A DNA stretch of 32,883 bases from an uncultured Clostridia bacterium (GTDB lineage: Bacteria > Bacillota > Clostridia > Christensenellales > UBA1242). How positions within the stretch are numbered: the first letter of the stretch is position 1; every line of letters begins with the position of its first letter. Made by a program: the position numbers and the translations under genes. The stretch covers positions 1 to 32,883 of the forward strand of contig CALWAB010000105.1 of NCBI GenBank assembly GCA_944372745.1, given 5' to 3'. The notes below the pieces were generated by a model. That model ran no database searches. It had not been told where the DNA came from and saw only the letters and a program-made list of their open reading frames with translations. Shown here piece after piece: positions 23,307-31,194 of this stretch.

Positions 23307-26300
23307 TTATTCCAAATTGTATTTATAAATTGCAGTAATTCTCAAGCCATTTTTATTTGAAGACAAACTTTTCCCTTTACCCTGCTTTTTATCTGGGAAA
23401 AATTCTTTAATATTTTTCTTTACATAATTGTCAGTGCCGTAAAATCTAACTACATAATCAGCATCATTTTTTTCTATATCCACAAAAATAATTTCATCAT
23501 TATCTAATAAAGCAAAAACCTTTGTGCCTTTTCTAGCCCTTTGGGACAATTCAATATTGCCAGTATTAAATCGCTTGCCAAAGCCTTTCTTTGTAGCTAA
23601 TACAATTTCAGCACTAAGTGGCATTAAACCGACAAAAACGAACCTATCATCATCTGCCAAATTCATTCCCTTAACACCTTGACTAACACGACCACTTGTA
23701 GGAACATTATTTATTTCACAATTAAGTGCCATTCCCTTTTCTGTGACCATCAATAATGTTTGTTTTGAATCAGCTTTAATTATAGAAAGAACTTCATCAT
23801 CTTCTTTTAGTTTCATAGCAGCAAATTTTTGTTTAGAAATATCATATTCGCTCAATGCCGTACGCTTCAACATACCACATTTTGTAGCGAATATCAATTC
23901 TGTTTTGTCATTTTTATTCATTTCAAAGAATGCCAAAATTTTTTCATCCACATCTAATTCTTTGCAGATAGACCTAAATGGCATTCCTTTATCACGCCAT
24001 TTCACTTCTTTAATATCTTCCACAGCTATTCTACAAGCATTTCCTTTATTTGTAAATGCCATTAAAAATTTATCTGTAGTTGTCTTAACAATATTGTAAT
24101 GCAATTCATTTTCGGTCAACTGTGACGTGTATTCTTTTACGGTCGTTTCATAATGTTTAGGTTGCATTCTCTTGATAGTACCGCTTTGTGTTAATGCTAC
24201 AATAGTGTCTTCCACCACCTTATTGGCTTCCAGTATACTCTCGACATCTATTTCACCAAAACTTTTTACTATCTTAGTCATTCTTGGCATAGAATACTTT
24301 CTTCGAATCTCTAAAAGTTCATTTTTGATAACATCAAGTTGCAAACGCTTAGAATTAAGTATTGCGGTTAATTTCTCTATTAATATTTTTAATTCGGCTA
24401 TTTCTTGTTCAATTTTGTACACTTCTAGACTTGTTAAGCGTGCCAATCTCATATCCAAAATAGCTTGTGCCTGCTTTTCTGATAACAAAAATCTTTGTTT
24501 TAAACGAATTTTAGCTTCTGTAGTATTAGGGCTATTCTTTATTATTGCTACTACTTCATCAATGTTAACAATGGCTATGTGCAAGCCTTCTAATATGTGC
24601 ATTCTTTCTTTTGCATTGTTTAAATCAAAACGAGTTCTGCGAACAATAATATCAATTTGATAATTAAGATAATACTTCAATATAGACATTAATCCAAGTT
24701 GTTTAGGTTTTCCATCAGCAATAGCAACCATATTAATGCCATAACTTGATTGTAAATCACTGTATTTGTAAAGCAAATTAAGAATATCATTAGGATTATA
24801 CCCTACCTTCACTGTGATAACAGCACGGATTCCATTTCTATCTGACTCATCTTTGATATCTTGGATACCCAATAGTACGCCTTTTTTGTCTTCTCTAATA
24901 TCAACAATTTTAGCAAGCAAACTGGCTTTATTTTTTTGAAAAGGAATTTCAGTTATGACTATATTTGTTTTACCATTTCCAGCGTCTTCTAAATGAGTCT
25001 TAGCTCTCATTGTAATCTTGCCACGCCCTGTTTCATAAGCTTGATAAAGTTCGTCAGTAGATATGATTGCGCCAGTTGGAAAATCTGGCCCTTTTATGAT
25101 TTTCATCATATCTTTTAACTGAATAGTTGGATGGTCAATAAGTGCTATGACACCATCAATAACTTCATTAAGATTGTGTGGTGGTATATTGGTCGCTAAG
25201 CCAACTGCTATACCCAAAGCTCCATTAACTAAAAGATTTGGAAAGCGCCCCGGCAATGTATCTGGTTCTTTTAATGTGTCATCAAAATTAAAACTCCATT
25301 TAACAGTGTCTTTCTCTAAATCTCTTAATAATTCCATAGCAAGTGGTGCAAGTTTCGCCTCTGTATATCTCATTGCAGCAGCACTATCACCATCAATAGA
25401 GCCAAAGTTACCATGCCCTTGAACAAGTATACCACGCATATTAAATGGTTGTGCCATACGCACCAATGCATCGTATACAGATGTATCACCGTGTGGATGA
25501 TATTTACCTAAACAATCACCTACAATTCTGGCACATTTTCTATATGCTTTGTCTGGAGTCATCCCTAATTCAAGCATAGTATATAGAATTCTTCTTTGTA
25601 CAGGCTTAAGTCCATCTTCTACTCTAGGCAAAGCACGGTCAAGCAATACAAACTCACTATAAGGTATCATTGAATTATGTAAAACTTCATCAATGGATTG
25701 CACAAGCAAACCACCATCTAGTTTACCACCATTCCCACCTTTGTTTTTTACTTTAGGCTCATCATTATTAGCCATTTCTCTTACCCCTTTTTGATGTTTC
25801 TTAGGTTTTGAATATTCAATGCTTGTTACATTATTTTCGTAAACTGTGTTATTTTGTTCATCTAAAAATTGTCCGTCAATTTCTTCTTTTTCTATTTCAT
25901 TATAATTATCTAATTTATTTTCTGCTTCATCATTTTCTTGTTCGCCATTATAAAATTCGGCTTCATCATTATCAAATTCAGATTCTTCAAAATGATTGTC
26001 ATCTATATCTTTATCATCTTGTAAATCGCTTTCATTGTAATTGCCATTCACACTAATATTTTGCAAAGTTTCATTGTTTTCTAAGTTTACAATATCGTCT
26101 TCTAAAATGTCATTTTGTTTTTCACTAAATTTATTTTGATAATTATCTTCTTCATTATCTTGCTCTACATCATTTTCTACTTCATTGAAGTTATATTGGT
26201 CTTCATTGTCTTGTTGATAATCATCATAATGATTTATTTCTTCTATATCTAATTTATCATCATCGGCATCAAAATTATCATTGTTTGTATCATTGTCTGT

Positions 26301-26531
26301 TTTATTAAAATTATCGCTTGTTGCATTTAAAACATCATCACTTGTTTTTTGTGACTTAATTCTATCATAATAACTAAACAAATCTAATTGCCCTTCTACA
26401 GGTTGATTTGTAAAAACTTCTTCTTCCTCTGGCGGAGAGTTCAAAGGCAATTCAAAAATAGACATCTGCCCTTCTACAGGCTCATTTGTAAATTCCTCGT
26501 CCTCTGGCCCTTGATTATCTTCAAATGACAC
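23307..26531 (-). CDS. parC: Type II topoisomerase A subunit (ParC-like) with acidic N-terminal extension
   Basis: DNA-cleaving subunit of topoisomerase IV (or gyrase). The GyrA/ParC core starts near residue 253 (M253). It has YHPHGDTSVYDALVRMAQ and the catalytic tyrosine Y389 in AAMRYTEAKL, then the tower, coiled-coil gate and a beta-pinwheel C-terminal domain. The GyrA box (QRRGGKG) is absent from the expected blade, and the gene pairs with parE away from dnaA, so ParC is favoured. Residues 1-252 are an extra Asp/Glu/Asn-rich, probably disordered region. It includes a duplicated FTN(E/Q)PVEGQ segment ending in QMSIF (22-26) and QLDLF (48-52). The start is GTG with AGGAG six bases upstream. 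A second start at M253 is possible. Confidence 0.92.
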   Translation of the reverse strand: MSFEDNQGPEDEEFTNEPVEGQMSIFELPLNSPPEEEEVFTNQPVEGQLDLFSYYDRIKSQKTSDDVLNATSDNFNKTDNDTNNDNFDADDDKLDIEEINHYDDYQQDNEDQYNFNEVENDVEQDNEEDNYQNKFSEKQNDILEDDIVNLENNETLQNISVNGNYNESDLQDDKDIDDNHFEESEFDNDEAEFYNGEQENDEAENKLDNYNEIEKEEIDGQFLDEQNNTVYENNVTSIEYSKPKKHQKGVREMANNDEPKVKNKGGNGGKLDGGLLVQSIDEVLHNSMIPYSEFVLLDRALPRVEDGLKPVQRRILYTMLELGMTPDKAYRKCARIVGDCLGKYHPHGDTSVYDALVRMAQPFNMRGILVQGHGNFGSIDGDSAAAMRYTEAKLAPLAMELLRDLEKDTVKWSFNFDDTLKEPDTLPGRFPNLLVNGALGIAVGLATNIPPHNLNEVIDGVIALIDHPTIQLKDMMKIIKGPDFPTGAIISTDELYQAYETGRGKITMRAKTHLEDAGNGKTNIVITEIPFQKNKASLLAKIVDIREDKKGVLLGIQDIKDESDRNGIRAVITVKVGYNPNDILNLLYKYSDLQSSYGINMVAIADGKPKQLGLMSILKYYLNYQIDIIVRRTRFDLNNAKERMHILEGLHIAIVNIDEVVAIIKNSPNTTEAKIRLKQRFLLSEKQAQAILDMRLARLTSLEVYKIEQEIAELKILIEKLTAILNSKRLQLDVIKNELLEIRRKYSMPRMTKIVKSFGEIDVESILEANKVVEDTIVALTQSGTIKRMQPKHYETTVKEYTSQLTENELHYNIVKTTTDKFLMAFTNKGNACRIAVEDIKEVKWRDKGMPFRSICKELDVDEKILAFFEMNKNDKTELIFATKCGMLKRTALSEYDISKQKFAAMKLKEDDEVLSIIKADSKQTLLMVTEKGMALNCEINNVPTSGRVSQGVKGMNLADDDRFVFVGLMPLSAEIVLATKKGFGKRFNTGNIELSQRARKGTKVFALLDNDEIIFVDIEKNDADYVVRFYGTDNYVKKNIKEFFPDKKQGKGKSLSSNKNGLRITAIYKYNLE
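26376..26468 (-). repeat. Duplicated FTNxPVEGQxxxF coding segment with clamp-binding-like motifs
   Basis: Codons for residues 14-26 and 40-52 of the topoisomerase A subunit are near-identical at both DNA and protein level. Each copy ends in a pentapeptide of the form Q-L/M-S/D-I/L-F: QMSIF at 26468-26454 and QLDLF at 26390-26376. Confidence 0.75.
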
Positions 26532-26600
26532 AAATAACTCCTATTATTTTTGCAACAATAATGATAATTTTATATAATGATAACAATGTCAAGACAAATA

Positions 26601-28568
26601 TTATTTAACTTTCTTTAATTTATCAAATTCGTCTGGTTCTTTATTGAAATTAGCATATTCAGAAATATAAATTTTTCTTGATTCAATATCGTCACCCATC
26701 AAAGTAGTAATCAATTTTTCTGCTTCCGCTGCATCATCAATAGTTACTCTTATCATAGTACGATTTTTAGGGTCCATAGTGGTTTCCCAAAGTTGTTCGG
26801 GGTTCATTTCTCCCAAACCTTTATAACGCTGTATATCATAGCCCTTTCCAAACTCATCAGCATATTCTCGAAGCTGTTCGTCCGAATAAGCATATTTTAC
26901 TTCATTTTTCTTTGAAATTTTATAAAGTGGTGGTACACCTATATAAACATGCCCATCCAAAATAAGTGGTTTCATATATCTATAGAAGAATGTCAATAAT
27001 ATTGCTCTAATATGAGCACCATCTTGGTCGGCATCAGCTAAAATAATGACTTTATCGAATTTCAAATCATCCGTATCAAAATCATCTCCAATGCCTGCTC
27101 CCAAGGCAGTTATGATTGAACGAAACTCATCATTTTGTAAAACCTGTTCCAAACGCTTCTTTTCTACATTCAAAGGCTTTCCTCTAAGTGGTAATATTGC
27201 TTGGAAAGACCTATCTCTACCCATTTTCGCACTTCCGCCTGCACTATCGCCCTCAACAATGTAAAGTTCATTTTTCTTAGCATCTCTACCACTGCAAGAA
27301 GCCAATTTCCCAACCAAGGCTGTTGCTTCCAAACTATTTTTAGCACGCGTAAGTTCTTTTGCTTTCTTGGATGCAATTCTAGCGTGTGCTGCCAATTTAC
27401 CTTTATTAATTATAGCTTCAAGAGTCTTCTTACTATCAGCCTTTTCCATAATAGCCAATAAGTGAGTATAAACAAGGTTTTCAACTTCAGATTTTGCTTC
27501 AGGGTTGCCCAATTTTGTCTTTGTTTGTCCTTCAAATTGAACATTCTTCATCTTTACAGACAAAACTGCCGTAATACCTTCTCTATAGTCTTCCCCCATA
27601 AGATTAGCATCTTTGTCCTTCAAAAAGCCAGCCTCTCGTCCTGCATCATTAAAAACTTTAGTTAACGCAGTCCTGAACCCAGTTTCGTGAGTACCACCCT
27701 CTGAGGTCGATATATTATTTACATAACTAAAGACATTTTCAACATAAGCATCCGTATATTGAATAGCACATTCCAATTTAACTTTATCAGACTTTGCTTC
27801 AAAGTAAATAGGTGGATTAAATAATGTATTCTTTCCTTCATTTAGATAAGTGACAAAATCTTTAATACCACCGTCAAATTTATAAACACGCTTTAAATAA
27901 GAGCCATCTTCATTGACGACATTTTCATCAATTAGTTCAATAGTAGCACCTTTATTTAAAAAAGCATATTCTTTCAAGCGTTTTGCAATAACCTCACCGC
28001 TAAAATTTATTGTTTCAAAAATTCTAGCATCTGGCATAAAGCGAACAAAAGTACCTGTTTCATTTGTAGGTCCTAAACAACGCAAAGGCGACTTAACCGT
28101 TCCGCCTAAAATCTTACCTTTAGAATTAGGCACGGACGCAAATTCAATTTTGTACTTTTTTCCATTTTTATTGGTAATGACTTCAAGCCATTCACTTAAG
28201 GCATTAGTAACGGAAGCACCTACCCCATGCAAACCACCAGAATAATTGTAATTGTCATTATTAAATTTTCCCCCAGCGTGCAACTGAGTAAATACTACTT
28301 CAACACCAGAAATACCTAATTGTGGATGCTTATCGACAGGAATACCACGCCCATTATCTTGAACAGACACACTTCCGTCTTTATAAAGTGTCACTGTAAT
28401 TTTATCACCAAAACCATTTGCGATTTCGTCAATAGAGTTATCAACTATCTCCCACAAAAGATGGTGTAAGCCTTTAGAACTTGTCGTCCCAATATACATA
28501 CCTGGACGCAAACGAACTGCTTCCAACCCTTCAAGAACAACTATATCTTTAGAATTATACTCTTTCAA
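26601..28568 (-). CDS. parE: Type II topoisomerase B subunit (ParE-like ATPase)
   Basis: ATPase subunit that captures the transported DNA segment. GHKL ATP-binding motifs are present (EIVDNSIDE, DNGRGIPV, GGLHGVGASVTNALS), then the transducer domain, and TOPRIM with IVEGDSAGGSAKMGRDR and ILADADQDGAHI, ending in the conserved RYKGLGEMNPEQLWETTMDP. Length of 655 aa fits ParE or a Gram-positive GyrB. The partner gene lacks a GyrA box and the locus is not next to dnaA or recF, so ParE is preferred. The start is TTG with GGAGG seven bases upstream and a good promoter. Confidence 0.9.
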   Translation of the reverse strand: MKEYNSKDIVVLEGLEAVRLRPGMYIGTTSSKGLHHLLWEIVDNSIDEIANGFGDKITVTLYKDGSVSVQDNGRGIPVDKHPQLGISGVEVVFTQLHAGGKFNNDNYNYSGGLHGVGASVTNALSEWLEVITNKNGKKYKIEFASVPNSKGKILGGTVKSPLRCLGPTNETGTFVRFMPDARIFETINFSGEVIAKRLKEYAFLNKGATIELIDENVVNEDGSYLKRVYKFDGGIKDFVTYLNEGKNTLFNPPIYFEAKSDKVKLECAIQYTDAYVENVFSYVNNISTSEGGTHETGFRTALTKVFNDAGREAGFLKDKDANLMGEDYREGITAVLSVKMKNVQFEGQTKTKLGNPEAKSEVENLVYTHLLAIMEKADSKKTLEAIINKGKLAAHARIASKKAKELTRAKNSLEATALVGKLASCSGRDAKKNELYIVEGDSAGGSAKMGRDRSFQAILPLRGKPLNVEKKRLEQVLQNDEFRSIITALGAGIGDDFDTDDLKFDKVIILADADQDGAHIRAILLTFFYRYMKPLILDGHVYIGVPPLYKISKKNEVKYAYSDEQLREYADEFGKGYDIQRYKGLGEMNPEQLWETTMDPKNRTMIRVTIDDAAEAEKLITTLMGDDIESRKIYISEYANFNKEPDEFDKLKKVK

Positions 28569-28599
28569 AGTCTAACCTCCAAATTCACATAACATTGAG

Positions 28600-28627
28600 A
28601 TTATAACACATTTTTGCTCATTTTCAA
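28600..28627 (-). promoter_or_regulatory. Sigma-A promoter of parE
   Basis: On the minus strand TTGAAA (28627-28622), 16 bases, TATAAT (28605-28600) with an extended TGT. The start is near 28593, giving a leader of about 25 bases. Confidence 0.7.
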
Positions 28628-28872
28628 AAAGATTTAACGCACTTTTTTATGTAATTTTTATACAATAAAACGGCAAAATTCCCCTATATTCGCTATTTAT
28701 ATTAAATAATGATAAATCAAATTTACAATCAAATATATAGATAAATAAATTTAAAAAACATAAAAATAATGGGCTATCTATTGTCAATATACTTATAACA
28801 TTTAAAAATTAGATTACTCATCTACTACCGACATTCTAATTATATTTATATCATATTTTTTTAAATTAAAAT
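28628..28872. other. AT-rich intergenic stretch between parE and the small RNA
   Basis: No open reading frame with a ribosome binding site is visible here. It contains a degenerate copy (28831-28860) of the -10 region and RNA 5' end of the neighbouring small RNA, followed on the minus strand by a small TAGAT/ATCTA hairpin and ATTTTT. Otherwise I see nothing in it. Confidence 0.6.
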
Positions 28873-28970
28873 AAAAAAAAGAATGCTTACTGGACATCCA
28901 GCAATTAAGAAAATCTGCTACAATATGCAGAATCTTCCTAACATTCTAAAATATATTATATCATAATTTT
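28831..28970. repeat. Imperfect 30-bp direct repeat flanking the small RNA
   Basis: 28831-28860 and 28941-28970 are about 23/30 identical. Both start with ACATTCTA and share TTATATCATA. The second copy is the -10 region and 5' end of the proposed small RNA; the first copy lies just beyond its 3' end and lacks a recognisable -35. Confidence 0.5.
28873..28947 (-). ncRNA. Putative small RNA, about 75 nt, three-way junction
   Basis: Transcribed leftward. The predicted 5' end (A at 28947) is exactly the first base of the closing stem, and the 3' end is the T8 run (28880-28873). P1 pairs AGAATGT with GCATTCT (7 bp, one G-U). P2 pairs AAGA/TCTT and TCTGC/GCAGA with an asymmetric internal loop and an 8-base loop. 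P3 pairs TTGCTGG with CCAGTAA (7 bp, one G-U, loop ATGT) and abuts P1. A strong promoter lies immediately upstream and no open reading frame is present. It matches no RNA family I can name. It is not an obvious riboswitch, since parE has its own promoter about 270 bases downstream. It could alternatively be an elaborate terminator for transketolase, 113 bases upstream. Confidence 0.55.
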
Positions 28971-28983
28971 GTACCTATTTCAA
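28955..28983 (-). promoter_or_regulatory. Extended sigma-A promoter of the putative small RNA
   Basis: On the minus strand TTGAAA (28983-28978), 17 bases, TATAAT (28960-28955) preceded by TGA. The predicted start is 28948-28947, which is the start of the closing stem of the RNA. Confidence 0.7.
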
Positions 28984-29059
28984 CTAAAATCTATAGATTT
29001 ATAGTTTCTTACATTAAAAATTAATAAATACTACAAAATTTACAATCATATGTAGAATT

Positions 29060-31036
29060 TTATATATCTAGCAAGGTCTTATTATATTTCTTGTATGTTT
29101 TTATCACTTTCTCGACTTGTGGCAAAAGTTTAGCACAAGACATACCTAAATCATCCAACACATCTTTAGCCTTGCCACTTTCTCCAAAGCGTGCCAAATT
29201 AAATACCGCATCATATTCACGCAAGTATTTTTGATAAATATCATCATTTGACAATTCAATAAATACACGCAGTCCATCCCCTAAAACTTGTCTTTGATAT
29301 TTCTTAGATTGTTCGCTAAATATTTTTTCACAAGGCATAGATACAACTCTAGCAGTATAGCCCTTTTTAAATAATTCATCCCTTAGCTCTATACAAGTGG
29401 CGACTTCCCCACCGCAAGCAATAAGCGTAATATCGCACTTGTCTAGCGGACTATTTTCAATGACATAACCACCCAATAAAGCCTTCTCTATATCAGAATT
29501 CTGCATATTTAAATCTTGCCTTGACAAAATCAAAGCAGTTGGCATTTTATCATTTTTCAAATAAGTGATGTAGCCGGCGACTGTTTCTCTAGTATCGCAA
29601 GGTCGATAAACCATAACATTAGGAATAGCTCGTATGCTAGTTAATTGTTCTATAGGTTGGTGTGTGATGCCATCTTCCCCCACCATAATACTATCATGGG
29701 TAAGCAAATACAACACATTTAAACCCATTATAGCCGACATTCTCATACTTGGCTTTAAATAATCAAAGAAAACGAAAAATGTGGAACAAAAAGCTCTAAA
29801 TGCCCCATAAAGTTGAATTCCATTGCAAATAGCCGCCATAGCGTGTTCACGAATACCAAAATGGATATTACGCCCTAAAATTTCATCATTTGAAAAGAAT
29901 GGCTCGTTTTCAAAAAATGCTTTTGTAGATGGTGCTAAATCTGCACTTCCACCTATTAAATTAGGAATTTTATCTTTTAAAAAGTTTAGAACTTTGCCAC
30001 TGCTTGACCTTGTCGCCACATCATAAAACCAATTTTGATTGAACAACTGCTCTTGCACTGAATCAATATCAATAGGTTTAAAGAAATCATCTTGTAAAAA
30101 TTTCTTTAATTTTGGTGCGACTTGCGTATAATAAGCCTTTCTGCGTTTAGCACTTTCTGCTACAATGGCTTTAGTAGATTTTGAAAATTTCCAGTCACGC
30201 ATTTGGACGCCCAATTTGTCACGCAAATAGTCTAAACCTTTTTCGTCTAAAGCACTTCCGTGAATTTTAGGATTATCTTCAAGTTCACAACCATAACCCA
30301 ACTTTGTGCGACAAATAATAAGGCTTGGCTTTTCATCCTGTGCTTTAGCATCCGTGATGGCTTGTGAAATTGCTACACTGTCGTTTCCGTCTTCAACAAT
30401 TTGCACAAAAAAGCCTTGTGCTTCAAAGCGTTTGACAAGGTCATCCCCTAATGCTAAATCAGCTTTTCCTTCTATGGTCATATTGTTACTGTCCAATAAA
30501 ACAATAAGGTGGTTTAATTTCCATAACCCAGCAAGTGAACAAGCCTCGTAGCTTATTCCCTCGCTTAAATCTCCCTCGCCAACCAGTACATAGGTATAAT
30601 GATTATAAAATCCGTCTGCCTTGTCTTGTGACAACTTATTTAATTTTTTTTCACAAAGTGCCATTCCTACAGCATTAGCAATGCCTTGTCCTAAAGGTCC
30701 AGTTGTAACTTCCACCCCCGGAGCCCCATAATCTGGATGCCCAGCACATTTAGAATGTAATTGCCTAAAAGATTTCAAATCATTTATTGAATAGTCATAG
30801 CCATACAAATGCAAAATGGCATACAATAAAGCACTGCCGTGACCAGCACTCAAAATAAATCTATCGCGCATTAGCCAATTTGTGTCTTTAGGGTTAAAAT
30901 TTAAATGGTCATTAAATAAAGCAAATAAAATAGGTGCACTGCTCAATACTATACCAGTATGCCCAGACTTTGCATTGCTAATTTCCATAGCCCCCAATAC
31001 TCGCAATTCATTAATTGCTATTTCTCTATCTGTCAT
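29060..31036 (-). CDS. tkt: Transketolase
   Basis: Thiamine-diphosphate enzyme of the pentose phosphate pathway that moves two-carbon units between sugar phosphates. The cofactor-binding motif begins GEGDLSEGISYEAC (residues 153-166) and ends in LLDSNN. Substrate-site residues occur in FILSAGHGSALLYA and PLGQGIANAVG, and the catalytic glutamate in HFGIREHAMAAICNG. The usual SGHPG near the N-terminus reads SGHTG (24-28), a small deviation. Length of 658 aa is normal. AAGGAG precedes the ATG. Confidence 0.95.
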   Translation of the reverse strand: MTDREIAINELRVLGAMEISNAKSGHTGIVLSSAPILFALFNDHLNFNPKDTNWLMRDRFILSAGHGSALLYAILHLYGYDYSINDLKSFRQLHSKCAGHPDYGAPGVEVTTGPLGQGIANAVGMALCEKKLNKLSQDKADGFYNHYTYVLVGEGDLSEGISYEACSLAGLWKLNHLIVLLDSNNMTIEGKADLALGDDLVKRFEAQGFFVQIVEDGNDSVAISQAITDAKAQDEKPSLIICRTKLGYGCELEDNPKIHGSALDEKGLDYLRDKLGVQMRDWKFSKSTKAIVAESAKRRKAYYTQVAPKLKKFLQDDFFKPIDIDSVQEQLFNQNWFYDVATRSSSGKVLNFLKDKIPNLIGGSADLAPSTKAFFENEPFFSNDEILGRNIHFGIREHAMAAICNGIQLYGAFRAFCSTFFVFFDYLKPSMRMSAIMGLNVLYLLTHDSIMVGEDGITHQPIEQLTSIRAIPNVMVYRPCDTRETVAGYITYLKNDKMPTALILSRQDLNMQNSDIEKALLGGYVIENSPLDKCDITLIACGGEVATCIELRDELFKKGYTARVVSMPCEKIFSEQSKKYQRQVLGDGLRVFIELSNDDIYQKYLREYDAVFNLARFGESGKAKDVLDDLGMSCAKLLPQVEKVIKTYKKYNKTLLDI

Positions 31037-31058
31037 ATATTGCTCCTTAATTATTTTT

Positions 31059-31087
31059 AGTATAACATAATTGTAAAATTAAAACAA
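31059..31087 (-). promoter_or_regulatory. Probable promoter of tkt
   Basis: On the minus strand TTGTTT (31087-31082), 17 bases, TATACT (31064-31059) with an extended TGT. The -35 is weak but the extended -10 compensates. Confidence 0.55.
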
Positions 31088-31130
31088 ATAAAAACCCTTA
31101 AAAAATGTAATAACTTATATTGTCCCAAAA

Positions 31131-31164
31131 TGAAAAAATAAATTCGACTTAATAGCCGAATTTA
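31131..31164 (-). terminator. Terminator of spoIVA
   Basis: TAAATTCG (31139-31146) and CGAATTTA (31157-31164) form an 8-bp stem, followed on the minus strand by TTTTTT. It lies 30 bases after the spoIVA stop. Confidence 0.7.
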
Positions 31165-31194
31165 AAAAATTTATAATAAAGTATAGGAAATCCA

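Noticed and set aside
23307..28568. Calling the topoisomerase pair gyrA/gyrB
   Set aside because: The A subunit lacks the GyrA box and the locus is not beside dnaA, dnaN or recF. ParC/ParE is more likely, though gyrase is not fully excluded.
28873..28947. Purine riboswitch or hammerhead ribozyme (both have three-way junctions)
   Set aside because: The conserved junction and loop bases of those RNAs (for example CUGAUGA and GAAA of the hammerhead) are missing, and no gene follows in riboswitch position because parE has its own promoter.
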